From positions 15,595,385-15,659,384 of the forward strand of contig CM070594.1 in the NCBI GenBank assembly GCA_036346395.1: 64,000 nucleotides of DNA. The letters are read 5' to 3'. Made by a program: the position numbers and the translations under genes. Below the pieces are notes generated by a model that saw only the letters and a program-made list of their open reading frames with translations, ran no database searches and was not told the origin of the DNA. The DNA comes from Hsuehochloa calcarea. Lineage: Eukaryota; Streptophyta; Magnoliopsida; Poales; Poaceae. Positions 44,604-57,069 of this stretch are shown in pieces; the stretch's first letter is position 1; every line of letters begins with the position of its first letter.

Positions 44604-46963
44604 TGTAATACTCTGAAAAATAATATTAATATTAATAATCACGTCTTAAGGGTCGGAGCGTAATTAATCGAATAGTATACATAAAAACGTCTTAAGGGCC
44701 TGTGTGCAATTAAATTAATTAGTATATAAAAAATAGAATTTCGGAATTTTTAAGAGCTATATAAATAGTTGTGGGATCTCTAGAAACCCTAGCCTTTTTA
44801 GTTTTTCCTCCGCCGCCGTCATCTATTTTTTCCCCTGTGGATTTTTTTTTCGACGCGCCGCTTATCGCGCGCTGCGTGGAAGCACGCACGCCCGCCGCCT
44901 TGCGCCGCTTTTTTCTCTGTATTTGTCAGGCCGACATGTGACGGTGCATTGTTTTGCTTTTTCGGCCGCCGCGTGGGCTGCATTGTGACGCCGCCTAACC
45001 GCCGAGCATTCTTGCCTTCTTATGGGCACTGCCGCAACGGCTTCATCCAATCGCGTGGTCGCTGCTCGCTGTCGCGCGCGTCGCGTCGCTCGCCGCGTGG
45101 ATCGCCGTGAAGCTCGCTGCTTCGCCGACGAGCGAACGCCGCCGCCGCCGCCGATCGAGCCGAACGCCGCTTTCTTGGCCGCCATTGGATTTCTCTCGCG
45201 ATCGCCGATTTTCTTCTTTTCCGGCCGCACTTCGGCTACAACGCTTACCGTCGTCGCGTGGAGGTTTGCTGCATGTTTTCCTCTGGTTTGCTAGACGCTG
45301 TTAATTAGAGATTATAATTGAGATTAATTAGAGAGGTTTAGAATTTCTAATCGAAGAGACGAATAATAGATCTGTTTAGCCCGCTGTTTTGTTGTACAAT
45401 TTATTCGGGTACCTTAATGGTGAATTTTGGAAATCTCATCTACTAGTTAATTGTAGATAATTTCGATATCTTTCTATAGCATATTTAAACATGTCAATCG
45501 GACAAGTAGAATTTGAGTTATGATTTTCGGAAGACCGCTGTTTTTACGGTTGTCGTCTTTCGGCGCTGTTTTGGTAGACTGCGGATTAAAAATAGTAAAT
45601 AGCTTAATTAGAGTTTTTGATCTACATGAAAGTTGTAGATAATTTTCCAATGGTTCTGTAGAATCTGAGAACGCGAATTTTGGTTGAGTAAAACAAAAGT
45701 TATGAATTTAGTAAGACTGCTGTTCTGAAGCGGACAGATCGGCTTTCTGGGCTAAATACGGAGGGTTAGATGATTTAATTAGAAGGCTGTGTAATCTAAG
45801 AAAATGTGGATAATTTTATAAAGAATCCAGAATGGGGTGGTTTGTGGTGATCGGACTTTCGAGTCAAAAGTTACGTTCGTTTTAGTAATAAGTCAGCAAC
45901 GGGTAACTTTTCGGTACCGGCGTAACGTGGTATATTTGGGGACGTGTAGGAGCGATGTCGATTGATTGCTATTCTTGTTGCTATAGCTTGTATTGAGGTT
46001 TGTATATTTAATGTAGGAGAGGCGCCGTACTTGTTGCCATCTGCTAGTCAAATTGTGCGTCGCAACTAGTAAATGCAAGTGCATGGTAGACAGCGATCAA
46101 TGATCGATCACTGTTTTCTTTATCTTCTATTACCATTATTGTTGTGCTTTTATTTGGTTTAATTGCAAACAATAAATTGGTATGTTTATATCTTTGTTGA
46201 CAAGCATGATGAAAAGTTGGATATGATGTTTATGATGGAGTTCGCATATTTTGCATACATAAGCATCTTTGCATATGAGCAGGTGATCATGAATGATCAC
46301 AACTCCACGGGAGTGGAGGAGGTCCCCGATCCTTTTGGAGGAACGGGCTTGAGAGTGAATGTTGTCGCGAGCATTCACTCACGCTATACCGGTATACGCG
46401 AAAGAAGTGCATGTGGACATGTAGAATAGAGTTGCATTCATAAATGAGATTAATGCCTGAGAATATTAATGAAAGTACCTGTGATGATAATGAAGTTATT
46501 GAATGCTGTTGATTTATTATTATCGTTGTATATCGATGTGTTTGCTGAGTCGTGGACTCACCCTTGCTCTATTGTTGTCTTTAGGTGATCTTCGAGGATG
46601 CCGTAGCTGAGAGCGAGTAGAGCACATGGACAACACATGATCATTTGCCATAAGAATCTTTTCATTCACAATTGGTTTACTCTTGGACATGCTAGAGGTT
46701 GAATAAAATTTAGGACATCGTTTGGACTAGACTATTTGCTTTATTAATTTGGATTCATTGGTTGATGCTAGTTTGGGTTATTTACCTGGTTATAATTTCC
46801 ACTTGATTATTTATTGTCGCTTGATCCATAATTATGCTGTCCTTCTTGTGGTCCGTTGATATGATTGTCATTGTTTCCTTGCTGTAATTTTATAGTGTGT
46901 CGATAATTATTAGTTTAAAGAGTAGAGTGGTGGCATTCTAGGCTCGGTGTTAATGGGTGTTAC
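44604..46963 (+). repeat. 5' LTR of the gypsy chromovirus
   Basis: About 2360 bp. TATA box CTATATAAATAG near 44758-44766, followed by an AAACCCTAG phrase. The GC-rich part (44830-45240) differs from the other LTR by many indels, while the AT-rich remainder matches almost base for base. The last bases are altered relative to the right LTR. Confidence 0.9.
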
Positions 46964-47223
46964 TGTTGGTATCGAGCTGCTTTAGGTCCGTGGTGAATAG
47001 ATTAACAACATAGGCAAACTAAAATTGTTAAAATTTGTTTTAGTTTTAGTAAGTCAACTAAAATTTGCTAATGGTTAACTAACCTAAAATTTGACACACT
47101 AGTGCACAGTAGGTTAGAGAGAGGTACGAATATAGTTTTACGCTTCCGTTATGTTGTTCATTGATGGATGAGTTTATTTTGAGCTTTGAACTCATTGTAA
47201 ATTGTTGATTGTGGTTGATAGCT

Positions 47224-48155
47224 ATGCCGAGGGTAGAGGACGTGGTCGTGGTGGCATGCGTGGAGGTCGGGGTCGCGGAAGAGGTTCCGTGGAGCCACCT
47301 CCTGTAGCAGTTGAGTCAGTAGCTGAGGGGGTTGCTGTTGACCCGCCTCCGGTTGGGGCCCAAGATGAAACCCCTGCTTTGTTGAGAGAGTTGGTGGGGG
47401 AGATCCGTGCTCTTCGTCAACAGGCGGATATTTGGTGGGAGGGCGTGTTGTCTTCGAGGACCGCCACTCAAGGGCCAGTCACTTGGGAGGACTTTGTGGA
47501 TCAGTTCAAGGGGAAGTTCTACCCCTACTCATTTGTTGAGAAGATGGAGGTTGCCTTGACGACCTTTGCTCAGGGGAAGAGGTCTATTGCTGAGTATGAG
47601 GCCGAGTTCAACAACTTGGTTCGCCGTCCCTTCAAGATGAACGATGATCTTCGAAGGCCAAGAGGTTCCGTCGGGTCTCACCTCGAGCACCGACATGTGT
47701 TGGGAGCTACTCACTCCGTGACTACAGACTCTGTTGTGAAGCAAGCTAGGGGCATGGAGTTGGAGATGCAGCTCACAAAGGGGCAGCAAACCTCTGGTGG
47801 ACTGGTAGCTTCTGGTGGTGACCAGAAGAGGAGCTCTAGTGAGGGAAGTGGGTCTGCTGACCGCTTTCAAGAAATTCAAGGAGGACCGCATCTTTCAGTG
47901 TCTAGCGATGAGGCTGTTCCTTCTTGGCGCCTCGTCCTTTGCAGTACTCGGCTCTTCGTCTGTCGAGGCGGGGCATGCTTTGCTTTAAGTGCGGTGATGG
48001 ACACTGCGCTGAGCGCACTTGGACGGGAGATTGCCGTCGGTGTGGCCGACCGGTCACAAGGAGCGGTGTGTCGCCGTAACCCGCTAAGCGTGATCAAGTG
48101 GGAGCTGTGCCATCTTCTTCTTGAGTGGGTCCTGCTCGAGGATCTTTCCAGATGA
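47224..48155 (+). pseudogene. gag of the gypsy chromovirus (frameshifted)
   Basis: The likely start is the ATG at 47224, after which one base seems missing: the next frame reads GRGRGRGGMRGGRGRGRG, the Arg/Gly-rich start usual for chromovirus Gag. The Gag core follows: TWEDFVDQFKGKFYPYS, then AQGKRSIAEYEAEFNNLVR. A Cys/His-rich zinc-knuckle region with CFKCGDGH and CRRCGRP lies near 47975-48060 in another frame. At least three frame changes. Gag packages the element RNA. Confidence 0.82.
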
Positions 48156-48379
48156 TAACTACTCATCCAGCGATGCCATTTCCTTCAGCTTGGCGCCCCG
48201 AGAGGGTACCATCGGCAGCCGCCACCTTCGGCACCGGTTCAGGTTGCACGACCGCTTTATTTCGCACCGCCACAAAGAGATCGTCGGGGCTCGCCGCCCG
48301 CCGTCGTCTTCTTTCGCCATGGCGCCACCTGGAGTGTACGCCATGCCCACAGCTGAGTCCGCGGGTCGTCCTGACGTGG

Positions 48380-51300
48380 TGACAGGTACTTTGCTTGTGG
48401 ATTCGTTTGATGCTTTAGTCCTTTTGATTCACGGGCTACCTTTTCGTTTGTGTCGACGGCGTTTGCTAGGAGAGCGAACTTGAGTATGCAGTGGATTTCT
48501 CAGTCAGTGTTAGTTAGTTCTCCTGGGGGTATTATTGCGAGTTCTACTGTTTGTCCTGGGTGTTCTATTGTTATTGATGGAGAGAAGTTCACGGCGAATT
48601 TGATAGTTATACAAATGGAGCCGTTCGACGTTATCTTGGGTATGGATTGGTTGCACTCTTATCGAGCCGTGATATCCTCGCTTCAGAGAAACGACCTGCG
48701 TGCGCACCTCGCCCGGGGAGACTTTGACTTTTCAGGGGAGTGCGCCTCCGCGCTCTCTTCGATGTTGGTTGGATCGTTCTCGGTCGTCGCGGCGTGAAAA
48801 TCGGACTTCTTTTAGCTCTTGCTGAGAAACCGAGTGTGGCTTCGCAGATTGAGGAGATTCCAGTGGTTAGTGATTACCCAGATGTGTTTCCGGCTGAGCT
48901 TCCGGGTTTGCCACCTGCGCGAGACGTGGAGTTTCGCATTGATCTTGTTCCGGGTACTCGTCCCATCTCGATGTCTCCATATCGATTAGCACGTCCGCTT
49001 CGTGACGAGTTGAAGAAGCAATTGGATGATTTGTTGGCTAAAGGTTTGATCAGCGTAGTGTATCGCCGGGGGAGCTCTGCTCGCATTTACAGAGAAGAAG
49101 GATGGGAGTTGGCGCGATGTGTATTGATTACCGCGCGCTTAATGCGATCACAATCAAGAACAAATATCCATTGCCCGCATTGAGGACTTGTTTGATCGGT
49201 TGAATGGAGCTCAAGTGTTCTCCAAGATCGATCTCCAGTCAGGGTATAATCAAATCCGTGTGCGTGAGCAGGATGTAGAGAAGACTGCTTTCTCCACCAG
49301 GTATGGGCATTATGAGTATAAAGTTATGTCTTTTGGATTGACTAATGCACCTGCCATTTTTATGGAAACCATGAACAACATGTTGCACGAGTATCTTGAT
49401 GACTTCGTGGTGGTGTTCATTGATGATATTCTTATCTATTCCAAGACCAATGAGGATCATGAGCGTCATTTGAGGCTGGTTTTAAAGACTTTGAGAGACC
49501 ACAAGTTCTATGCTAAGTTGAAGAAGTGTGAGTTCGGATTTGTAGTGGGTTTTCGGTCATGTGATTAACCCTCAGGGTATTGCTGTTGATCCTAGTAAGG
49601 TCTCTACAGTGGTGGATTGGAAGAGGCCGACTAGTGTGAAGGAGGTGAGGAGTTTTCTGGGTTTGGCTGGTTATTATCGGCGTTTTGTGCAGGATTTCTC
49701 TATCATTGCCAAACCGATGTCTCAGCTTACTCAAAAAGGTGTGAGATTCCAGTGGACTGATGAGTGTGAGCGCAGTTTCTGCATTTTGAAGGACAGGTTG
49801 GTGACCTCTCCTATTCTCACTCTTCCCGAGCCGGGGAAGCGGTTCACAGTCTTTTCAGATGCGTCTCGAGTGGGTCTTGGCTGTGTTCTCATGCAAGACG
49901 GTAAGGTGATTGCTTATGCGCCGAGGCGCTTAAAGAAGCACGAGCGTAATTATCCCACTCATGATTTGGAGTTGGCTGCGGTTGTTTTTGCTCTCAAGAT
50001 TTGGAGGCATTATCTATACGGGGAGCCTTGTGATATTTTCACAGATCACAAGAGTCTCAAATATATCTTCACTCAGAAGGATCTGAATTTGAGGCAAAGG
50101 AGATGGTTGGAATTGATCAAGGACTATGATCTTACTATTCAGTATCATCCAGGCAAGGCCAATGTAGTTGCTGATGCTCTTAGTCGCAAGGCGACTCCCG
50201 CTACTCTAGATTGCCTCATTGCTGATTTTGATCGCATGGGAATATCTTATTGTTATGCGGGCACGACACATGTTGAGACACGCTTGATTCTTGAGTCACT
50301 ATTCGGGCGTGTGCAGCGGAAGCACAACAGAGTGACCGGTTACTACAGGAGGTTAGGAAGCGTCTGGATGAGGGCAAAGAGGGTGATTTTAGTATGGATA
50401 ATTCTGGTACTTTGAGGTTTAAAGGCCGCCTTTGCGTGCCACAAAAGGCAGAGGTCAAAGATGATATCTTTAGGGAGGCACATCGCACTCCATACACTGT
50501 TCATCCTCGTGAGACTAAGATGTATCGAGATCCAAATGTAATTTTGGTGGAAAAGAATGAAGGTGGACATTGCTAATTATGTGGCTTCTTGTGGTATTTG
50601 TCGCCAAGTGAAAGTCGAACACAAGCGCCCCGCAGGTTATTGCGACCTTTGGAGGTACCCAGTGGCCTTGGGATGATATCTCTATGGACTTTGTGGTGGC
50701 ATTGCCTCGTTCGCGCGAGGAAGGATGCGATTTGGGTAGTGGTGGATCGATTCAAGAAGTTCGCACACTTTATTCCTATTCGCACGACAAATTCAAACAA
50801 GTGATCTAGCTCCTATTTATGTGCGTGAAATAGTAAGGCGCATGGTGTGCCAAAGACCATCATTTCTGACAGGGACGCCAAGTTTGTCTCAAGTTCGGGA
50901 GAGTCTGCGAGTGCATTGGGCACACAGCTCACCGAGTACTGCTGTTTCACCCATGCATGATGGGCGATCAGAGCGTACTATTCGGACTTTGGAGGACATG
51001 TTGCGATCTTGCGTTCTATCTTGAAGGGTAGTTGGGAGGACCATTGCCACTTGCGAGTTTGCTTATAATAATAGTTACCATTCCAGTATTAGAGCCGCGC
51101 CATTTGAGGTTCTCTATGGGCGGAAGTGCAGATCGCCGCTTTGTTGGGATGCAGTTGGAGAGAAGGCAATTTTGGGTCCGGATTGGATTCAGAAGACCGT
51201 TGAGCGTGTGGCCATGGTGAGGCAGAATCTGTTAGCAGCTCAGAGTAGACAGAAAAGTTATGCTGATTTGAGGAGGCGTGACTTGGAGTTTGCGGTGGGT

Positions 51301-51744
51301 GACCAGGTGCTCTTGAGAGTGTCTCCCACTAAAGGCATTGTTCGGTTTGGTACCAGAGGGAAGCTTAGCCCGAGGTACGTTGGACCGTTCCCGATTATTG
51401 CAAGAATTGGGAAGTTAGCTTACCGCCTGGACCTTCCTGAGTCCATGCGTGGAGTTCATAATGTGTTTCACGTCTCGATGCTGAGAAAGTTTTTGAGAGA
51501 TCCAGAGCATAAGATTTCATTGGAGCCGCTGACTATTGAGCAAGACCTCACAGTTGAGTCGCGTCCGACGCGCATTCTGGAGAGGTCGGAGCGAGTGCTG
51601 AGGCACAAGACGTTGGTATATGTCAAGGTCTTTGTGGACGATCACCGAGAGAGGCGACTTGGGAGTTGGAGTCTCGCATGCGCGAGCTATATCGAGTTGT
51701 TCACGCTGCACGTGTTATTTTGTTGTTTAATTTCAGCAGTGTAG
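48380..51744 (+). pseudogene. pol of the gypsy chromovirus: protease, RT, RNase H, integrase, chromodomain-like end
   Basis: The protease region (48380-48790) has the catalytic DSG changed to DSR, and an intact VILGMDWLHSY block. RT: DVFPAELPGLPPARDVEF (about 48880), LNGAQVFSKIDLQSGYNQIR (49200), YGHYEYKVMSFGLTNAPA (49300) and FIDD near 49420. The RNase H frame 49561-50240 has FSDASRVGLGCVL, a DLELAAVVFALKIWRHYLYG block and FTDHKSLKYIF. Integrase: SCGICRQVK zinc-finger part near 50590, a DDISMDFVVALPRS core near 50670, then GPFPIIARIGKLAYRLDLPE (51390) and VHNVFHVSMLRKF. The C-terminal ERSERVLRHKTLVYVKV stretch is chromodomain-like and would aim insertion at chromatin. Numerous one-base frame changes; RT and RNase H are best kept. 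Confidence 0.88.
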
Positions 51745-51805
51745 TTTTTATTTGAGTAGAACGGCGAGTAGAATTCGGGGTCGAATTCCGTTAAGGGGGG
51801 TAGAA

Positions 51806-54166
51806 TGTAATACTCTGAAAAATAATATTAATATTAATAATCACGTCTTAAGGGTCGGAGCGTAATTAATCGAATAGTATACATAAAAACGTCTTAAGGG
51901 CCTGTGTGCAATTAAATTAATTAGTATATAAAAAATAGAATTTCGGAATTTTTAAGAGCTATATAAATAGTTGTGGGATCTCTAGAAACCCTAGCCTTTT
52001 TAGTTTTTCCTCCGCCGCCGTCATCTATTTTTTCCCCTGTGGATTTTTTCTTGACGCGCTCGCTTTGCGCAGCTGCAAGCGTGGAACGCCGCATACCGCC
52101 GCCTTTGCGCCGCTTTTCTGTATTTGTCCAGGCCGCGTGTGATTTCTTCTTGCATTGTTTCGCCATTGGCCGCGCTGGTCGCTTTGTGACGCCGCCTAAT
52201 CTCGCGAGCCTTCTTGCATTCTTTGTCTTCTTATTTCCGCTGCACCGGCCATCCAATCGCGTGGCTGCTGCTGTCATTGTGTTGTTCTTTGCGTCGCCCG
52301 CCAGCGTGGATCGCCGCCAAGCTCTGCTTCTTGATCGAGCGAACGTCGCTCGCTGCTTGCCGATCGAGCCGAACGCCGCTTGCCTTTGCCGCTGGATTTC
52401 TTCGCGATCGCGATTTTCTTCTTTTCCGGCTGCACTCGGCTACAACGTCGGCCTCGTCGCGTGGAGGTTTGCTGCATGTTTTCCTCTGGTTTGCTAGACG
52501 CTGTTAATTAGAGATTATAATTGAGATTAATTAGAGAGGTTTAGAATTTCTAATCGAAGAGACGAATAATAGATCTGTTTAGCCCGCTGTTTTGTTGTAC
52601 AATTTATTCGGGTACCTTAATGGCGAATTTTGAAAATCTCATCTACTAGTTAATTGTAGATAATTTCGATATCTTTCTATAGCATATTTAAACATGTCAA
52701 TCAGACAAGTAGAATTTGAGTTATGATTTTCGGAAGACCGCTATTTTTACGGTTGTCGTCTTTCGGCGCTGTTTTGGTAGACTGCGGATTAAAAATAGTA
52801 AATAGCTTAATTAGAGTTTTTGATCTACATGAAAGCTGTAGATAATTTTCCAATGGTTCTGTAGAATCTGAGAACGCGAATTTTGGTTGAGTAAAACAAA
52901 AGTTATGAATTTAGTAAGACTGCTGTTCCGAAGCGGACAGATCGGCTTTCTGGGCTAAATACGGAGGGTTAGATGATTTAATTAGAAGGCTGTGTAATCT
53001 AAGAAAATGTGGATAATTTTATAAAGAATCCAGAATGGGGTGGTTTGTGGTGATCGGACTTTCGAGTCAAAAGTTACGTTCTTTTTAGTAATAAGTCAGC
53101 AACGGGTAACTTTTCGGTACCGGCGTAACGTGGTATATTTGGGGACGTGTAGGAGCGATGTCGATTGATTGCTATTCTTGTTGCTATAGCTTGTATTGAG
53201 GTTTGTATATTTAATGTAGGAGAGGCGCGTACTTGTTGCCATCTCGCTAGTCAAATTGTGCGTCAGAACTAGTAAATGCAAGTGCATGGTGAGGCGATCA
53301 ATGATCGATCAACGTTTTCTTTATCTTCTATTACCATTATTGTTGTGCTTTTATTTGGTTTAATTGCAAACAATGAATTGGTATGTTTATATCTTTGTTG
53401 ACAAGCATGATGAAAAGTTGGATATGATGTTTATGATGGAGTTCGCATATTTTGCATACATAAGCATCTTTGCATATGAGCAGGTGATCATGAATGATCA
53501 CAACTCCACGGGAGTGGAGGAGGTCCCGATCCTTTTGGAGGAACGGGCTTGAGAGTGAATGTTGTCGCGAGCATTCACTCACGCTATACCGTATCTGTGA
53601 AAGAAGTGCATGTGGACATGTAGAATAGAGTTGCATTCATAAATGAGATTAATGCCTGAGAATATTAATGAAAGTACCTGTGATGATAATGAAGTTATTG
53701 AATGCTGTTGATTTATTATTATCGTTGTATATCGATGTGTTTGCTGAGTCGTGGACTCACCCTTGCTCTATTGTTGTCTTTAGGTGATCTTCGAGGATGC
53801 CGTAGCTGAGAGCGAGTAGAGCACATGGACAACACATGATCATTTGCCATAAGAATCTTTTCATTCACAATTGGTTTACTCTTGGACATGCTAGAGGTTG
53901 AATAAAATTTAGGACATCGTTTGGACTAGACTATTTGCTTTATTAATTTGGATTCATTGGTTGATGCTAGTTTGGGTTATTTACCTGGTTATAATTTCCA
54001 CTTGATTATTTATTGTCGCTTGATCCATAATTATGCTGTCCTTCTTGTGGTCCGTTGATATGATTGTCATTGTTTCCTTGCTGTAATTTTATAGTGTGTC
54101 GATAATTATTAGTTTAAAGAGTAGAGTGGTGGCATTCTAGGCTCAGTGTTGGGCTGGGGTGTTACA
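51806..54166 (+). repeat. 3' LTR of the gypsy chromovirus
   Basis: 2361 bp, TGTAATACTC...GGTGTTACA. TATA box at 51960-51968. Open frames in its GC-rich part (51973-52507) have no counterpart of the same frame in the other LTR and are not genes. Confidence 0.92.
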
Positions 54167-54171
54167 TATAC

Positions 54172-54612
54172 GGGGAGACAAAGGTGAGGACGAAGACGGG
54201 GTGGGGCCCGCCTAGCAGAGGGAGAAGGGAGCGGGCGAGAGCGGGCGGGCCGACGCGGAGAGAAATTGGGTAGCATAGTAGTAGGCTGGCGGGAATAGGG
54301 TTTGGGTTTCAGCCCAAACCTTTTTCTGAGATTATTAATAGTTTTTGTATTTTAGAAATACCAGAAAATGCAAATGACTATTAGAAAATAGCAAATAAAC
54401 TCAGAAAAATCTAGAAAATATGTCCAAGCACATAGAGCCTAAATAAAATAGTTTTAACAATTGTTGATGTTGATACTAATCATATTAAATTGTTTTGATA
54501 CTGAAAGTCCATATTAAACTTTATTTAAAATTCAAATAAAATCTCTTGGTGAATTTTCTTGAGACCAAAGTACTCAAAATATTTTTGAAGCTCGGAAAAT
54601 CGGGATGTTACA
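54172..54612 (-). repeat. Large gypsy-type solo LTR, U3 start in minus orientation
   Basis: The outer end of the unit described at 41750-44598, separated from it by the chromovirus and its TATAC duplication. On the minus strand it begins TGTAACATCCCGATTTTCCG, the start form common in long gypsy LTRs of grasses. Confidence 0.62.
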
Positions 54613-56101
54613 TAATAGTACTTGAATAGTTATTAATTTGGCAAGAGGTGAATATGTATCAAAGAAATCATCTCCTTCTTTTTGAGTATAACCTTTTGCC
54701 ACAAGCCGAGCCTTTACTTTTCGATTGTACCATCAGTCCTAAACTTCTTCTTGAACACACACTTGCATCTTACTGGCTTACAACCAAATGGACGATCAGT
54801 GACTTCCCATGTTCCGTTAGCGATAATGGAATCCATTCCACTACGAACTGCATCCTTCTAGTACTCTGCATCAGGAGATGTATATGCCTCAGAAATAGAT
54901 TAGGGATCATCATCTACAAGGTTCACAATGAAGTCACCACCCAAAGATTTTGCATTCGTTTGTCACTTGCTCATTTGAGGAGCTACACCACTGTCATCCT
55001 CGTCATGAACGTGTTCATGTGTGTGTTCAATATACTCAATTGGAGTGGTAGGTTGAGTTAAATCATTTGCTTGACTAGACGAGCTATGTGAATTCTTTAT
55101 AGGAAATATATTTTCAAAGAAAATAGCATCTGAGGATTTCATTAACATATTGATTGGCATGTAAGATATCCTAGATTGAACCACTAGAAAACTATAGCCT
55201 ATACTATGACGAGTATATCCTAGACAAATATAATCCACTATTTTAGGTCCACTTTTGTGTTTTTTAGTTATTGAAACACTGACTTTCGCCAAACACCCCC
55301 AAGTGCGCAAATACGAGAGCGATGGTTTTCTCCCTTTCCAACCTTCGTACGGAGTTACCTCACTATTTTTAGTGGTGACTCTATTTAGGACATGACACAC
55401 AATCAACATAGCCTCCCTCCACTATGCCTTAGGCATACCCACAGTATCTAACATGTCATTCACCAAGTCAGTCAAGGTGCGGTTCTTTCTTTTTGCAACC
55501 CCATTGGACTGGGGCGAATAGGGAGATGTCCTTTCATAGATAATACCATATTCTATAGAAAACTGATTGAACTCATTAGATAAATACTATCCACCACGAC
55601 CAGACTTAATTCTTTTAATCTTTCTGTCTAATTGATTCTCAACCTCAACTTTATAAGTTTTAAAGTAGTCTAATGCCTCATTTTTTGTTTTCAACAAATA
55701 CACATAGCAGTATGTAGTGGTATCAGCAATTAAAGTCATGAAATATATGTTCCCTCATTTTGTTAATATACCATTAATCTCACACAAGTCTGAATGTATG
55801 AGTTCCAATTTTGATGATTTTTTTCCTCCACAGCCTTGTGAGCCTTTTGAGGTTGCTTTGCTCGCACACAAATTAGGCATTTGGAATCTTTGACTATGCA
55901 AAAGTTTGTAATTATATTTAATCTAGAAAGCCGAGACATACAACCAAAAATTATATGATATAAACGCGAGTGACATACATTGGCATCACCACCATTCGTA
56001 GAGTCATAAATATGGTTCACAACTTTATTACAAAAATCTGAAAGGGAAAAACAGAACCTCGTGCAACACGATAAGATGAAAATATAGATGCACAAGCGCA
56101 T
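54613..56101 (-). pseudogene. 5' half of pol of the split copia element (integrase and RT start)
   Basis: Minus strand: pre-integrase part with CLICVRAKQPQKAHKAV (about 55870), integrase fragments to about 55440, the VLNRVTTKNSEVTPYEGWKG block (about 55380), and the RT start to the insertion point at 54613. Stops interrupt each domain. The missing RT remainder is at 41749. Confidence 0.82.
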
Positions 56102-56109
56102 ACATGAAT

Positions 56110-57042
56110 ATTAGCCCTGGTGTCAATCCACCAATCAATAAATTGACATGCCGTAAAGACACTATGTAAATTACCATACCCAGATGCTTTGGCCTCGCCA
56201 ATAATCACATTAGCATATTTTTTCTGCCATGGATGATTTTTCTTGCCAATTCGTTTGCGGCATTTCTTGGCCCAATGACTAGTCTCGCCACAAACAGAGT
56301 AAGTAATATCCTTCATGTTCTCTTTCTTCGTACTGTTGTTGGTCCTTTTGAAGTTGGTGGTCAAAACAACTTTGTCTTTCCCTTTGTCAATATGCTTTTG
56401 TCTTTCCCTTTGTCAATGTGCTGCATGATGTTCGCTCTAGATTGTCGTTCTTACACCATTGGTGTCACATCTTTTGCCCGAGCCTTCTCTTCAATATCAA
56501 GACTAGCAACTAGATCCTCTACGGAAATGTTTTGCCTCTTGTGTTTCAGGGATGTGGCGAAATTCCTCCAGGTTGGAGGTAATTTAACAATAATGCCCCC
56601 AACCACAAATTTGTCAAGCAATTGACAACTAAGGTGGGTGAGTTCCCTCACAACGAATTGTAGTTCATGAGCCTGCTCGACTACAGAACGATTATCAACC
56701 ATTTTGTAATCATAGTATTGCTCCATGACATACAATGCATGTCCAGCATTTGAGGCAGCGAACTTGTGTTCGAATGCATGCGACAAATCCACAACGTTCT
56801 TCATGTGCATATAGACATCACAAAGCTGGTCAGACAACACGCTTAGAATACACCCGATAAATATTATCGTAGTCATGTCATACTCTGTTTGTTGTGCAAC
56901 AGTATGAGATCCTGCAGGACCTGGTATCACGACCCAAAAATACATTCATAGCCAAGAGCCACTATTGGACCCTTGTCTGCCATCTATTGAAATTCACACC
57001 GGTGAATTTCTCCGGTTTTATTTGCTCAGCAAAACCAGCCAT
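56110..57042 (-). pseudogene. gag and protease start of the split copia element
   Basis: Start codon on the minus strand at 57042 (MAGFAEQIKPEKFTGVNFNR), then a frame change. UBN2-type Gag core in 56945-56451: ALYVMEQYYDYKMVDNRSVV, then VVGGIIVKLPPTWRNFATSL. The zinc knuckle near 56300 reads YSVCGETSHWAKKC, with the first Cys replaced. Protease start WWIDTRANIHVC near 56130, with DTR in place of DTG. Inactive as read. Confidence 0.85.
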
Positions 57043-57069
57043 CACAAAATGTCAATCATGTTTTTTGAT

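Larger units (their letters stand above)
44604..54166 (+). mobile_element. Complete Ty3/gypsy chromovirus, 9.56 kb, plus orientation
   Basis: LTRs of 2.36 kb (44604-46963 and 51806-54166) start TGTAATACTCTG and are flanked by TATAC on both sides. A primer site resembling the initiator-Met tRNA complement (TTGGTATCGAGC, one base short of the norm) follows the left LTR, and a polypurine tract (TTAAGGGGGGTAGAA) precedes the right one. Gene order is gag, protease, RT, RNase H, integrase, the gypsy order, and a chromodomain-like end follows the integrase, so it is a chromovirus; long LTRs point to the Tekay/Del branch (inference). It is the youngest of the three nested layers: its AT-rich LTR parts are almost identical. 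Confidence 0.92.

Noticed and set aside
43289..44642. Frames of 80-173 codons near 43.3-44.6 kb
   Set aside because: They belong to the large solo LTR; composition and lack of motifs argue against genes.
51973..52507. A 174-codon frame and a 97-codon frame in the chromovirus LTR
   Set aside because: They lie in a noncoding GC-rich LTR leader and are not kept in the same frame in the partner LTR (44830-45300).
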